Below, piece by piece: positions 43,565 through 52,512 of a stretch of DNA of 64,000 bases. This DNA is from RUG12461 sp045661345 (GTDB lineage: Bacteria; Bacillota; Clostridia; Lachnospirales; Lachnospiraceae): contig JAZRFM010000016.1 in the NCBI GenBank assembly GCA_045661345.1, positions 17,656 through 81,655 on the forward strand, given 5' to 3'. Below the pieces are notes generated by a model that saw only the letters and a program-made list of their open reading frames with translations, did no database searches and was not told the origin of the DNA. How positions within the stretch are numbered: the stretch's first letter is position 1; the number at the start of each line of letters is the position of its first letter. The translations under genes were made by a program, and so were the position numbers.

Positions 43565-44449
43565 ATGTATGACATGAAAGCATTGTATGAGGCAAGAGAT
43601 GTAGAGGATGCCATACGGCTGCGGATAGAACATCCCGAGGCCCAGATCATTGCAGGAGGGTCTGATGTTCTGGTGCAGATGCGTGAGGGAAAGAGAGCCG
43701 GCAAGGAGCTGATTTCCATATACATGATTGACGCCCTGCGGGGGGTGAGTCTGGATCAGGACGGGAACCTGCGGATCGGCTCCCTCACCAGCTTCTCCCA
43801 TATCACAAAGGATCCGTTGATTCAGAAATACTGCAACGTACTGGGAGAGGCGGTGGATCAGGTGGGATCACCGCAGATCAGGAATATCGGTACCATCGGC
43901 GGCAATACCTGCAACGGCGTGACTTCTGCGGATTCTGCCTCCACGCTCCATGCATGGGAGAGCATTGTGGAGCTCACAGGCTCCCAGGGCGTGAGACGTG
44001 TACCAATCAAGGACTTTTATATCAAGGCAGGACAGGTAGATATCGCACCGGACGAAATACAGACAGCCATTCTCATTCCAAGGGAAAGCTATGAGAATAC
44101 TTACGGTCACTATATCAAGTATGGATTGCGGAACGCCATGGAGATCGCCACCCTGGGATGCAGCGTAAACGTCAGGCTTTCACCTGACAAGAAGACCGTG
44201 GAGCGCTGCCGCATCGCGTATGGTGTGGCGGGACCTGTCCCCATGCGCTGCCCGACGGCCGAGAATATCATGAATGGGGAGACCCCCGGGATGGCGCTGA
44301 TCAAACGCTTTGCCCTGTCCGTCATTGAGGACATCAATCCAAGGGATTCCTGGAGGGCGAGCAAGGCCTTCCGGCAGCACATTGCCGTGGAGATGGCAGA
44401 AAGAGCCCTTGTGAAATCCATAGAGCTGGCGGGAGGTGTTGTCGGATGA
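43565..44449 (+). CDS. xdhB: Xanthine dehydrogenase, FAD-binding subunit
   Basis: 294 residues. The FAD-binding motifs IIAGGSDVLVQMREGK (near residue 35) and IRNIGTIGGNTCNGVTSAD (near 105) are typical of the CoxM/XdhB family, with a CO-dehydrogenase flavoprotein C-terminal domain after about 175. A 45-base gap with AGGAAGGAG separates it from xdhA, and its stop overlaps xdhC by 4 bases. Confidence 0.94.
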   Translation: MYDMKALYEARDVEDAIRLRIEHPEAQIIAGGSDVLVQMREGKRAGKELISIYMIDALRGVSLDQDGNLRIGSLTSFSHITKDPLIQKYCNVLGEAVDQVGSPQIRNIGTIGGNTCNGVTSADSASTLHAWESIVELTGSQGVRRVPIKDFYIKAGQVDIAPDEIQTAILIPRESYENTYGHYIKYGLRNAMEIATLGCSVNVRLSPDKKTVERCRIAYGVAGPVPMRCPTAENIMNGETPGMALIKRFALSVIEDINPRDSWRASKAFRQHIAVEMAERALVKSIELAGGVVG

Positions 44450-44970
44450 GTGGTGTACAGTATAAGCAGGTTTCCTGCACGATTAACGGAAAAAAAGTGG
44501 AAAAGATGGTGGATGTGCGCGCATCCCTCACGGATATGCTGCGAAATGAGTACAACCTCACCTCTGTAAAAAAGGGCTGTGAGGTCGGGGAATGCGGGGC
44601 ATGCAATGTGCTGATCAACGGAGAAGCATTTAATTCCTGCATTTATCTGGCGGTCTGGGCAGAGGGAAAGGAAATTATGACGCTGGAAGGCCTCCTGTCT
44701 CCGGAGGGCGAGCTCAGTGACATCCAGCAGGCTTTTGTGGAAGAGAGCGCCATCCAGTGCGGATTCTGTACGCCGGGCTTTCTCATGACGGCCGTGGAGA
44801 TCCTGAATGATCAGATCCTTTACAGCGATGAAGAGCTCCGCAGAAAGCTTTCGGGACATCTCTGCAGATGTACCGGCTATGAGAATATCCTGCGGGCTGT
44901 GAAGAAGACCATGTACAGACGGCTGGGGAAAGAACTGCCGGCATCCGAAAAAGAGGGCACACCGGTCTAA
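44446..44970 (+). CDS. xdhC: Xanthine dehydrogenase, 2Fe-2S subunit
   Basis: 174 residues. Four-Cys plant-type cluster in CEVGECGACNVLINGEAFNSC, and the second cluster in IQCGFCTPGFLM plus HLCRCTGYEN. Electrons pass from the molybdenum site through these clusters to the XdhB flavin. It ends the operon; the next gene converges 26 bases later without an obvious terminator. Here xdhC denotes the iron-sulfur subunit, not the XdhC chaperone family. Confidence 0.94.
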   Translation: MSGVQYKQVSCTINGKKVEKMVDVRASLTDMLRNEYNLTSVKKGCEVGECGACNVLINGEAFNSCIYLAVWAEGKEIMTLEGLLSPEGELSDIQQAFVEESAIQCGFCTPGFLMTAVEILNDQILYSDEELRRKLSGHLCRCTGYENILRAVKKTMYRRLGKELPASEKEGTPV

Positions 44971-44996
44971 TCGTTGCGCCCGGCATCAGGGTATCG

Positions 44997-46733
44997 TCAG
45001 CATTCCACGGGAACGTGACAAAAACGAAGAACATCAAAGACGCCCATGTCTGTGATCCTGATTTCCGGGATGACAGGGAGCGCCATGAAACAGGGCGTCA
45101 TGAAGGGATCGGCACTTTCTTTGATATGAAGCTCTTTTCTGGCGGTCTCTTCAAGCTCTGACATGCGCTTTGCCACGTACTCACAGGATCTGTCCGTCAT
45201 CAGACCTGCAATCTCATGCTCCAGACTGTCCAGAAGAACCCCCTCTTTTGCGATGGCTATGCCGCCACCCATCTCGATCAGACGGTTGACGGCGATTTCC
45301 ATGTCTCTGTCATGATCTCCCACGACCATAATATTGTGAGAATCATGGGCAACGCTGATAGCGAGAGCGCCGCCCTTCAAACCAAAGCCTTCAAAGAGCC
45401 CGACACCCACATTGCCGGTTCCTTTGTGGCGCTCGATCACGGCGATCTTAACGATGTCCTTTTCATCTCTCGTCCAGTTTCCGTTTTCATCCATAGAGAC
45501 CTCGGCTTCCCCGATCCTGGTTGTGATAGAGTAGGGGGTGGTCTGGATGGTTCTCACTTTATTGCTTTTTAGCGGGAGAGCAAGCCTCTTGGCACTAAAA
45601 TCCCGTACATTCATCTTTCCGGATACTCTCTTTGTGCTGACATGGGCCTCGCGAACCAGAGAGTGACCTTTATTTGCAACGTGATGGCCACCGATCCATA
45701 CCTCCTCCACCCGGAAATCATTGAGATCCCGGAAGAGGATGAGATCCGCCCGACGGCCGGGTGCTACACCGCCTCTGTCTGTAAGATGAAAGCAGTTTGC
45801 CGCATTGATGGTGGCCATGGAGATGGCAGTCAGGGGATCGAGGCCGTGCTCGATGGAAAGCCTGATGTTATTGTCAATGGATCCTTCCTTCAGGAGACTG
45901 GCAGCCTGCCTGTCATCCGTACAGAAAAGGCAGTAAGGAGCATTTTCCGGCGTTACCCCGGGAAGGAGGTTTACGAGATCCTGCGCGGCGGTACCCTGAC
46001 GGAGCAGTACATACATGCCTTTTCGGATCCGCTCCTGAAGCTCCGCCGGATGCGCGCATTCATGGTCATTACGGATGCCGCAGGAGGCATACGCGTCCAG
46101 AGCGCTGCCGCTGACATGGGGACTGTGACCGTCGATCACCTTGTGAATACGTCTTGCCTCCATGATCTTGTCCAGCACTCTCTCATCGGCGGCACAGACA
46201 CCCGTATAATCCATGAGTTCTCCCAGTCCCAACACCCTTTCATGACCGATGCATGTATGGATTTCCAGAGCCTCCAACACGGCACCGGCGTTCTCGAAGG
46301 GCGTGGCGGGCACACAGGAGGGGAACTGCAGAAGCACCTGAAGTGCGATATGCTCTGTCGCCTCCAGCATGTAATGGAAGCCGTCAAGACCGCAGACATT
46401 GCAGATTTCATGGGGATCGGCAACGACGGTGGTAACGCCGCAGGGCACTACCTGCTTTGAGAACTCGGCAGGAGACAGGTGGCTGGATTCGATATGGACA
46501 TGACTGTCGATCAGCCCGGGAGCAAGGTAGGCGCCCTTCGCATCAAAGGTTTCCTTTGCAGCAGGATTGGAACCATCCCCAAAACCCGCGATCATGCCCT
46601 CCGTAATATAGACATCCGAAGAAAAGACGACTCTGTTAAACACATCCACGACCTGACAGTTTTTGATACAGAGGTCTGCGGCTTTCCTTCCCTGCGCCGT
46701 GTCGATCATGCTTTTCAGTAACTGTTTGTCCAT
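44997..46733 (-). CDS. ade: Adenine deaminase
   Basis: 578 residues, the usual length of the bacterial Ade family. Motifs are LIDSHVHIESSHLSPAEF, VADPHEICNVCGLDG, INDHECAHPAEL-like (GIRNDHECAHPAEL) and VVGDHDRDMEIAVNRL. It converts adenine to hypoxanthine and ammonia, which feeds the xanthine dehydrogenases. It lies 13 bases after moaC on the same strand, with GAGGAGG as ribosome site. Confidence 0.95.
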   Translation of the reverse strand: MDKQLLKSMIDTAQGRKAADLCIKNCQVVDVFNRVVFSSDVYITEGMIAGFGDGSNPAAKETFDAKGAYLAPGLIDSHVHIESSHLSPAEFSKQVVPCGVTTVVADPHEICNVCGLDGFHYMLEATEHIALQVLLQFPSCVPATPFENAGAVLEALEIHTCIGHERVLGLGELMDYTGVCAADERVLDKIMEARRIHKVIDGHSPHVSGSALDAYASCGIRNDHECAHPAELQERIRKGMYVLLRQGTAAQDLVNLLPGVTPENAPYCLFCTDDRQAASLLKEGSIDNNIRLSIEHGLDPLTAISMATINAANCFHLTDRGGVAPGRRADLILFRDLNDFRVEEVWIGGHHVANKGHSLVREAHVSTKRVSGKMNVRDFSAKRLALPLKSNKVRTIQTTPYSITTRIGEAEVSMDENGNWTRDEKDIVKIAVIERHKGTGNVGVGLFEGFGLKGGALAISVAHDSHNIMVVGDHDRDMEIAVNRLIEMGGGIAIAKEGVLLDSLEHEIAGLMTDRSCEYVAKRMSELEETARKELHIKESADPFMTPCFMALPVIPEIRITDMGVFDVLRFCHVPVEC

Positions 46734-46746
46734 TATGATGCCCTCC

Positions 46747-47277
46747 TCAAATCAGCGACGAAGTCGCAATCCCTTTATCCGCAGTGGTGTCTGCCTGCGC
46801 AGCCTGATAGTCCCCGTGAACACCGCCTGACTTACTGAGGAGCCGGATGTCCGTGAGGACGATATCCCGTTGTACCGATTTGCACATATCGTAAACGGTC
46901 ATGGCGGCTACGGAGCAGGCAGTGATGGCTTCCATCTCAACACCGGTTTTCCCGGTGCAGGTGACAGAGGCGGTGATCTCCACGGCAGTATCCCGTTCGT
47001 TCAGACGAAGCTGCACATCAACACCATCAATCACGATCGGATGACACAGGGGGATCAGATCAGGTGTACGTTTGACACCCATGATGCCGGCGACCTGCGC
47101 TACGGTGAGCACATCGCCTTTTTTGACACCCCCGCTCCTGATCAGATCGAAGGTGTGCCGGTTCAGGAGAACTCTGGCGCCGGCTGTGGCAGTACGAAGG
47201 GTGACATCCTTCTGCGAGACGGAGACCATGCGTGCATTGCCTTGGTTATCAAAGTGTGTAAGCTCGACAGTATCCAT
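46747..47277 (-). CDS. moaC: Cyclic pyranopterin monophosphate synthase accessory MoaC
   Basis: 176 residues from ATG 47277 (GAAAGGACAC upstream); a start 24 bases earlier is possible. It has GIMGVKRTPDLIPLCHPI and the active-site stretch TGVEMEAITACSVAAMTVYDMCK. It acts after MoaA in molybdopterin synthesis. It sits between the MOSC-MogA fusion and ade in a minus-strand operon. Confidence 0.95.
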   Translation of the reverse strand: MDTVELTHFDNQGNARMVSVSQKDVTLRTATAGARVLLNRHTFDLIRSGGVKKGDVLTVAQVAGIMGVKRTPDLIPLCHPIVIDGVDVQLRLNERDTAVEITASVTCTGKTGVEMEAITACSVAAMTVYDMCKSVQRDIVLTDIRLLSKSGGVHGDYQAAQADTTADKGIATSSLI

Positions 47278-47319
47278 GAAGTGTCCTTTCGGGTAAAACA
47301 CATCGTTAACGCATGAATA

Positions 47320-48285
47320 TCACTGACGTGCGCACTCAGAAGCGTTTCCCCTGAGTACCCGGATGCCATGGTCAAGTCCGTGGAGGATGAAGCCGAGACA
47401 TTCCTCCACTGCCCGAGGACTCCCGGGAAGGTTGATGATCAGGCTTTGACCACGGAGTACGGAGACACCTCTGGAAAGCATTGCCCTGTCGGTGCGCTCC
47501 ATGGATCTCATCCGGATATATTCGGCGATACCCGGCGCATTCCGGTCTGCGATTTCCTGTGTGACTTCCGGGGTAATGTCCCGGGGGGAAAAACCGGTAC
47601 CGCCGGAGGTAATGACCAGATCCGCCTCACGACCATCGCAAAGACGGATAAGCTCGGCCTTCAGTGCCGCCGCATCATCCGGGATCACCAGTGTCTCGAT
47701 GACTTTATATCCGTTTTTTTGCAGGATTTCCCGGGCCATGGGACCGCTTGCGTCTTCGCGGATACCGCTGGCAGCCTTATCGCTTAAAACCACCACAGCT
47801 GCCTGAAAGGGGCGGTCATTGTCAGGGTAAGTGACACAGACGGGATCCCCCGCATGGATGGTTCCTCCCGTGAGAACCTCTCCAAAGACCCCCTGACTCG
47901 GCATGATGCATTCCCCCATTTTCCGGTAGATGTGACAGCCGGTGTGACAGGTCTTTCCTTTCTGGGTAATCCGGATCCTGGCAGCATGGTCACTCTCTCC
48001 GAGGGTAAGAATCGTGCCTACGGGAAGCATGGTGCATTCAATCCCGTCCAGGACAAGATTTTCGCCGAAATCCCCGCTTTTTACGCCGGCTCCCCGGCGA
48101 TTGAAATCGTCCACGCATCTTCCGGACAGGATGCTCACCTGCCGGTGCCATTTTCCGGCATGCGCATCTCCCTCGATCCCGTATCCCTCCCGGAGGGCTG
48201 CCGAAGCGACTTCTTTTTTTGTAACGCCGCGCTTCTCGCTGACGCAGATGGCGCGAATTCTTCCTGCAGCTGTTGTGATATCCAT
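47320..48285 (-). CDS. MOSC domain - MogA/MoaB molybdopterin adenylyltransferase fusion
   Basis: 321 residues. Residues 1 to about 160 are a MOSC domain (GIEGDAHAGKWHRQVSIL, SGDFGENLVLDG, and KTCHTGCHIY with the conserved Cys). About 163-321 are a MogA/MoaB domain (VVVLSDKAASGIREDASGP and ITSGGTGFSPRDITPEVT). The MogA part adenylates molybdopterin before metal insertion; MOSC domains bind or transfer sulfur to molybdenum cofactors. It is the first gene of the minus-strand operon with moaC and ade, divergent from guanine deaminase. Confidence 0.92.
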   Translation of the reverse strand: MDITTAAGRIRAICVSEKRGVTKKEVASAALREGYGIEGDAHAGKWHRQVSILSGRCVDDFNRRGAGVKSGDFGENLVLDGIECTMLPVGTILTLGESDHAARIRITQKGKTCHTGCHIYRKMGECIMPSQGVFGEVLTGGTIHAGDPVCVTYPDNDRPFQAAVVVLSDKAASGIREDASGPMAREILQKNGYKVIETLVIPDDAAALKAELIRLCDGREADLVITSGGTGFSPRDITPEVTQEIADRNAPGIAEYIRMRSMERTDRAMLSRGVSVLRGQSLIINLPGSPRAVEECLGFILHGLDHGIRVLRGNASECARQ

Positions 48286-48369
48286 GGCTCCATTTTAACA
48301 CGAAAGGAAGCGGCACACTAGATCTGTTTATGAATGAAAAATATCACATATGGGAAGCTGGTTTCGTGA

Positions 48370-48463
48370 TATAATAATGCTATAACAGTCTCAACGGGAA
48401 ACGCCAAGGTTCGAAGCGCGTACCTAACGTCAGCCATAGACCGGAAGGATAAGGGACATCAGG
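48370..48463 (+). promoter_or_regulatory. Promoter and possibly structured leader of guanine deaminase
   Basis: TATAAT at 48370-48375 implies a leader of about 80 bases. It can form an outer GTCT...AGAC pairing (near 48388 and 48438) around an inner hairpin AGGT-T-CG/CG-T-ACCT with one mismatch (near 48408-48426). GGGAAACGCC and CGGAAGGATAAGG are unpaired purine-rich tracts. I do not recognise a known riboswitch class, but the length and pairing make it a candidate. Confidence 0.35.
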
Positions 48464-49750
48464 ATGAGGACAGAGAAAGAAAGCTTTGTATTTCGGGGAT
48501 CCATTTGCTACAGCAGGGACAAGGACAGATTACAGACATTTGATGACGCTTATCTGGTGTGTGTCGGGGGGCGCTCGAAGGGTGTGTTTGACGTGCTTCC
48601 GGAAAGATACGGGAGTCTTCCCCGCAGGGAGACAGGGCATAAGCTGATTATTCCCGGTCTGGTGGATCTCCATATCCATGCGCCCCAGTATCAGTTCCGG
48701 GGGACCGGCATGGACATGGAGCTTCTGGAATGGCTGGAGACCTATGCGTTTCCCGAGGAAGCAAAATACGAGGATCTCTCCTATGCGAAGAAAGCCTACG
48801 GTCTTTTTGTAAAAGAAATGAAAAAGGGGGCGACGACCCGCGCCTCCATATTTGCCACAAGTCACAGACAGGCAACTGTTTTACTCATGAAGATGCTGGA
48901 GGAGACAGGACTTGTGACCTGCGTAGGAAAGGTAAACATGGACAGGAATGTACCTTCCTATTATGTCGAAAGCACGGAACAATCCCTTGCCGAAACAAAG
49001 CAGTGGATTGAGGATGTGGAGGAGTCCGGTTTCCGGAACACCAGAGCCATCCTCACACCCAGGTTTGTCCCTTCCTGCACAGGGGAACTCATGAAAGGGC
49101 TGGCGGAGCTGGCACAGACGTATGACCTTCCGAGCCAGTCGCATCTTTCGGAAAACCTGTCCGAAATTGAATATGTGCGGCAGCTGGAGCCGGACACCTC
49201 GTGCTATGCACAGAGCTATGTAAAGGCAGGCCTCATGGGACAGGGAAAGGGATGCATCATGGCCCATTGCGTATGGTCCGGGGAAGAGGAACAGGAGATC
49301 CTGAGGGAAAACGGCGTTTTCATCGCTCACAGCCCTGATTCCAACACAAACCTCTTTTCCGGTGCCGCTCCGGTCAAGACCTATCTGCAAAAAGGGCTTC
49401 ATGTAGGTCTTGCTACCGATGTGGCAGGGGGCGCAACCACCTCCATGATCCAGACAGTCAGGACCGCGATACAGGTTTCCAAGCTGAGAAACAGGCTCTA
49501 TGATCGGGACACGGGAGCGCTGACCTTTCCGGAGGCCTTTTACCTGGCCACCAAAGGGGGCGGTGCGTTCTTTGACAATGCCGGGAGCTTTGACGCAGGA
49601 TGCCCCTTTGATGCACTGGTGCTGGATGACGGGGCGATTCCCACCACGAAGGAGGATATGTCGGTGGAGGAGCGGGCAGAGCGCTTCTTTTACCTTGGCG
49701 ATGACAGACATATTCTTGAAAAATATGTGAATGGTGTCCGGATTTTGTAA
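48464..49750 (+). CDS. guaD: Guanine deaminase
   Basis: 428 residues. It has the metal motif PGLVDLHIHAPQYQFRGTG, SQSHLSENLSEIEY for the substrate-side His and Glu, MAHCVWSGEEEQ, and AHSPDSNTNLFSGAAPV, with DVAGGATTSM for the catalytic Asp. It converts guanine to xanthine and ammonia. It leads a plus-strand run of molybdenum genes extending to moaA. Confidence 0.94.
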   Translation: MRTEKESFVFRGSICYSRDKDRLQTFDDAYLVCVGGRSKGVFDVLPERYGSLPRRETGHKLIIPGLVDLHIHAPQYQFRGTGMDMELLEWLETYAFPEEAKYEDLSYAKKAYGLFVKEMKKGATTRASIFATSHRQATVLLMKMLEETGLVTCVGKVNMDRNVPSYYVESTEQSLAETKQWIEDVEESGFRNTRAILTPRFVPSCTGELMKGLAELAQTYDLPSQSHLSENLSEIEYVRQLEPDTSCYAQSYVKAGLMGQGKGCIMAHCVWSGEEEQEILRENGVFIAHSPDSNTNLFSGAAPVKTYLQKGLHVGLATDVAGGATTSMIQTVRTAIQVSKLRNRLYDRDTGALTFPEAFYLATKGGGAFFDNAGSFDAGCPFDALVLDDGAIPTTKEDMSVEERAERFFYLGDDRHILEKYVNGVRIL

Positions 49751-49761
49751 GGAGAGGTTCA

Positions 49762-50796
49762 GTGAAGCTGATACAGACGAGAGATGCCGTGGGACAGATG
49801 CTTTGCCATGACATCACGGAAATCATAAAGGATAAGACAAAGGGGCCGCTTTTTCGAAAGGGGCACATCATCCGTGAGGAGGATATACCAAAGCTCCTGT
49901 CTCTCGGAAAGGATCACGTTTATATCTGGGAAGTCACGGAGAATATGATGCATGAGGACGAGGCGGCTCTCGTACTCTATGATCTGTGCAAAAATGAGTA
50001 TCTTTCCAGAACAGCCGATATCAAAGAAGGAAAGGTGGAGCTGACAGCCGAAATCGACGGCCTTTTGAAGGTGGATAAGGACAGGCTTTATCAGGTGAAT
50101 TCCTTCGGACAGATGATGATCGCATCCGTGAGAAATGATTATCCCGTGAAGGCGGGACAGCATGTGGCGGGGATGCGAATCATCCCGTTGCTTATTGAGA
50201 AGGAAAAAATGGAAAAGGTGAAGGCACTGGTTGGACCCGTCCCCCTCTTTACCCTGATGCCCTACCGGAAAAAGAAGGTGGGGATCGTTACCACCGGAAA
50301 CGAGGTGTTCTACGGCAGAATCAGTGACACCTTTACGCAGGTGGTGAAAGAAAAGGTAGAAGAGCTGGGATGCGAGGTGATTGCCCATGAAATCTGCCCT
50401 GACGACACCGGGATCGTGACAGGAGCCATGGAAAAAGTGCTTTCTGCGGGGGCAGAGATGGTGATCTGTACAGGCGGTATGAGCGTCGACCCCGATGACA
50501 GGACACCTGCCGCCATCGCAAAGGTCTCGGACAGAGTCGTGACCTACGGGACGCCGGTGCTGCCGGGGGCCATGTTTATGCTGGGTTACCGGGGAGAAAA
50601 GGATGAGATCCCCATCATGGGACTTCCCGGATGCGTGATGTTTGAAGGACGGACGGTATTTGATCTGATCCTGCCAAGAGCGGTGGCGGGGGATCCCATC
50701 AGCAAGGAAAGCCTTGACCGTATGGGACTCGGGGGCTACTGCATGCACTGTGCGCATTGCAATTTTCCGAATTGTGCGCTGGGTACGGGAGCATGA
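49762..50796 (+). CDS. Molybdopterin-binding protein (MoeA/MoaB-like domain) with Cys-rich tail
   Basis: 344 residues from a GTG start with GGAGAGG upstream. The N-terminal half is unlike MoeA; the C-terminal half has the molybdopterin-binding fold (KKVGIVTTGNEVFYGRI, VICTGGMSVDPDDRTPAAI, and MGLPGCVMFEGRTVFDLILP). The last 20 residues hold four cysteines (YCMHCAHCNFPNC), a possible metal or cluster site. Homologues accompany selenium-dependent hydroxylases. It may act as an insertase or carrier for the cofactor. Its stop overlaps modA (ATGA). Confidence 0.85.
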   Translation: MKLIQTRDAVGQMLCHDITEIIKDKTKGPLFRKGHIIREEDIPKLLSLGKDHVYIWEVTENMMHEDEAALVLYDLCKNEYLSRTADIKEGKVELTAEIDGLLKVDKDRLYQVNSFGQMMIASVRNDYPVKAGQHVAGMRIIPLLIEKEKMEKVKALVGPVPLFTLMPYRKKKVGIVTTGNEVFYGRISDTFTQVVKEKVEELGCEVIAHEICPDDTGIVTGAMEKVLSAGAEMVICTGGMSVDPDDRTPAAIAKVSDRVVTYGTPVLPGAMFMLGYRGEKDEIPIMGLPGCVMFEGRTVFDLILPRAVAGDPISKESLDRMGLGGYCMHCAHCNFPNCALGTGA

Positions 50797-51680
50797 GGGG
50801 GAAGGAAGGGAAGAGCCTCTCCCGGGTTCTGAGGTCTTCTTTTTGGATGGCATTTTTTGTGACGGCGCTTTTCTTGTGCGGCTGCGGTTTGAGGAAGGGA
50901 AAGGGCGCGCAGGACGCCGGGGGGACAGAGATTCAGGTGTTTATCGCAGCCTCTTTGCAGAACGCAATGGAGGAAGTGAAAACGGCGTACTGCCTGGAGC
51001 ATCCCGAGGTGAGGGTCACGCTTCACGCCGATTCCTCCGGAACCCTGATGACGCAGATTGAGGAAGGATATGTCTGCGACGTGTTTTTTTCTGCCGCACA
51101 GGAACAGATGGACAGGCTGGAAGGGAAAGACCGGCTTGTGGTGGAGGGAACGAGAGAGGATGTGGTCGCTAACCAGCTCTGTGTCATTACCTGTCAGGGC
51201 AGCGACACGAAAGTATCAGGACTCGGGAATATAGGCGAGGCCGGTTCCATCGCCCTTGCTGATGCCACGGTTCCCGCAGGGAGATATACGAGGGTGGCAA
51301 TGGGGAACGCCGGGATCCTGCAGGGAGAAGAGGATCCTGCAAAGATGTCCGCGAAAGAGGTATCGGAGCAGCTCGGCGGGGTGGAAATATCTGAGCAGTC
51401 AAATGTGTCCAAAGTGCTTGCCGCTGTGGCGGAACGGTCCTGTGAGGTGGGCACGGTATATGTTTCGGATGTATACGGACATGAGGACAGGGTAGAGATA
51501 CTGGAAAAGATTCCTTGCCGGCTTACGGGAGATATCATCTATCCCATCGCCCAGATCCGAAATGAGGAGGCGGGGGAAGCGGAGAAGGCGGCGGCGCTGG
51601 ATTTTATCGGTTTTGTCACCTCAGGGAAGGCACAGGAAATATTCAGGAAGTACGGTTTTGATGTGCCTGCCGGGGATTAG
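50793..51680 (+). CDS. modA: Molybdate ABC transporter, substrate-binding lipoprotein
   Basis: 295 residues from ATG 50793, overlapping the upstream stop. The signal peptide has a lipobox LFLCGC. The mature part opens with the ModA motif VFIAASLQNAMEEVKTAY, then SSGTLMTQIEEGYVCDVFFSAA and ADATVPAGRYTRVAM. It binds molybdate or tungstate at the outer face of the membrane for ModBC. Confidence 0.94.
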   Translation: MRGKEGKSLSRVLRSSFWMAFFVTALFLCGCGLRKGKGAQDAGGTEIQVFIAASLQNAMEEVKTAYCLEHPEVRVTLHADSSGTLMTQIEEGYVCDVFFSAAQEQMDRLEGKDRLVVEGTREDVVANQLCVITCQGSDTKVSGLGNIGEAGSIALADATVPAGRYTRVAMGNAGILQGEEDPAKMSAKEVSEQLGGVEISEQSNVSKVLAAVAERSCEVGTVYVSDVYGHEDRVEILEKIPCRLTGDIIYPIAQIRNEEAGEAEKAAALDFIGFVTSGKAQEIFRKYGFDVPAGD

Positions 51681-51729
51681 CACGGATGTACCGGCTCCGT
51701 TGGCATAGGGAAACGAAAGACTGGAGAAA

Positions 51730-52512
51730 ATGATCGGGATTTTGGAAGGACTTGACTGGAGTCCGCTCTGGATATCGTTAAAAACCGGTGCGGTGGCAAC
51801 GGTTATCTGTTTTTTTGCAGGCATTTTTGCCGCAAAGAAGGTCATGAAAATGAAGCCCGGGGCCAGGGCGGTTGTGGACGGGATTCTGACGCTTCCCATG
51901 GTGCTGCCGCCGACTGTGGCGGGCTTTCTGTTGCTGCTGATTTTCTCCAAAAGGAGACCTTTGGGGATGCTTCTTTACGACGGCTTTCACATCCAGGTGG
52001 TGCAAAGCTGGCTGGGATGCGTGATTGCCGCCTCCATTATTGCGTTTCCGCTGATGTATCAGAATGCACGTGCCTCCTTCGAGTTGATTGACAGGAACCT
52101 GATCTATGCCGGGAGAACCCTGGGGATGTCGGAGTTTTCCATATTCTGGAAAATCGTGATGCCCAATGCGAAGCCGGGGATCGCCAGCGGGACAGTCCTC
52201 ACCTTTGCCCGTGCCATGGGGGAATATGGCGCTACTTCCATGCTGGCAGGCAATATTCCGGGGAAGACAGCCACCATTTCCCAGAGAATCGCCATGGTGA
52301 TGCAGGATCAGGACTATCTGACGGGAGGGATATGGGTACTGATCGTACTGATCATCACATTTCTTTTAATCTGTGCCATCAATCTCATCGCTCGTAAAAA
52401 AAGGGGAAGGCATTTTTCAATCGCTGCTTCGGACATGAAAGCGAAGGAACCGGCAACCGGACAAAAAGGAGGGGAGCCTGACAGATCCATGAGAAAGACA
52501 GGTGCCTCATGA
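51730..52512 (+). CDS. modB: Molybdate ABC transporter, permease
   Basis: 260 residues with five to six membrane segments. The cytoplasmic coupling loop reads FARAMGEYGATSMLAGNIPG, the ModB form of the EAA motif, near residue 165. LTLPMVLPPTVAGFLLLL near 55 is also typical. It ends with a hydrophilic 35-residue tail. It overlaps modC by 4 bases. Confidence 0.94.
   Translation: MIGILEGLDWSPLWISLKTGAVATVICFFAGIFAAKKVMKMKPGARAVVDGILTLPMVLPPTVAGFLLLLIFSKRRPLGMLLYDGFHIQVVQSWLGCVIAASIIAFPLMYQNARASFELIDRNLIYAGRTLGMSEFSIFWKIVMPNAKPGIASGTVLTFARAMGEYGATSMLAGNIPGKTATISQRIAMVMQDQDYLTGGIWVLIVLIITFLLICAINLIARKKRGRHFSIAASDMKAKEPATGQKGGEPDRSMRKTGAS

Noticed and set aside
48376..48463. A c-di-GMP, purine or guanidine riboswitch in the guaD leader
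   Set aside because: The conserved core sequences of those classes were looked for by eye and not found; it is listed only as an unassigned structured leader.
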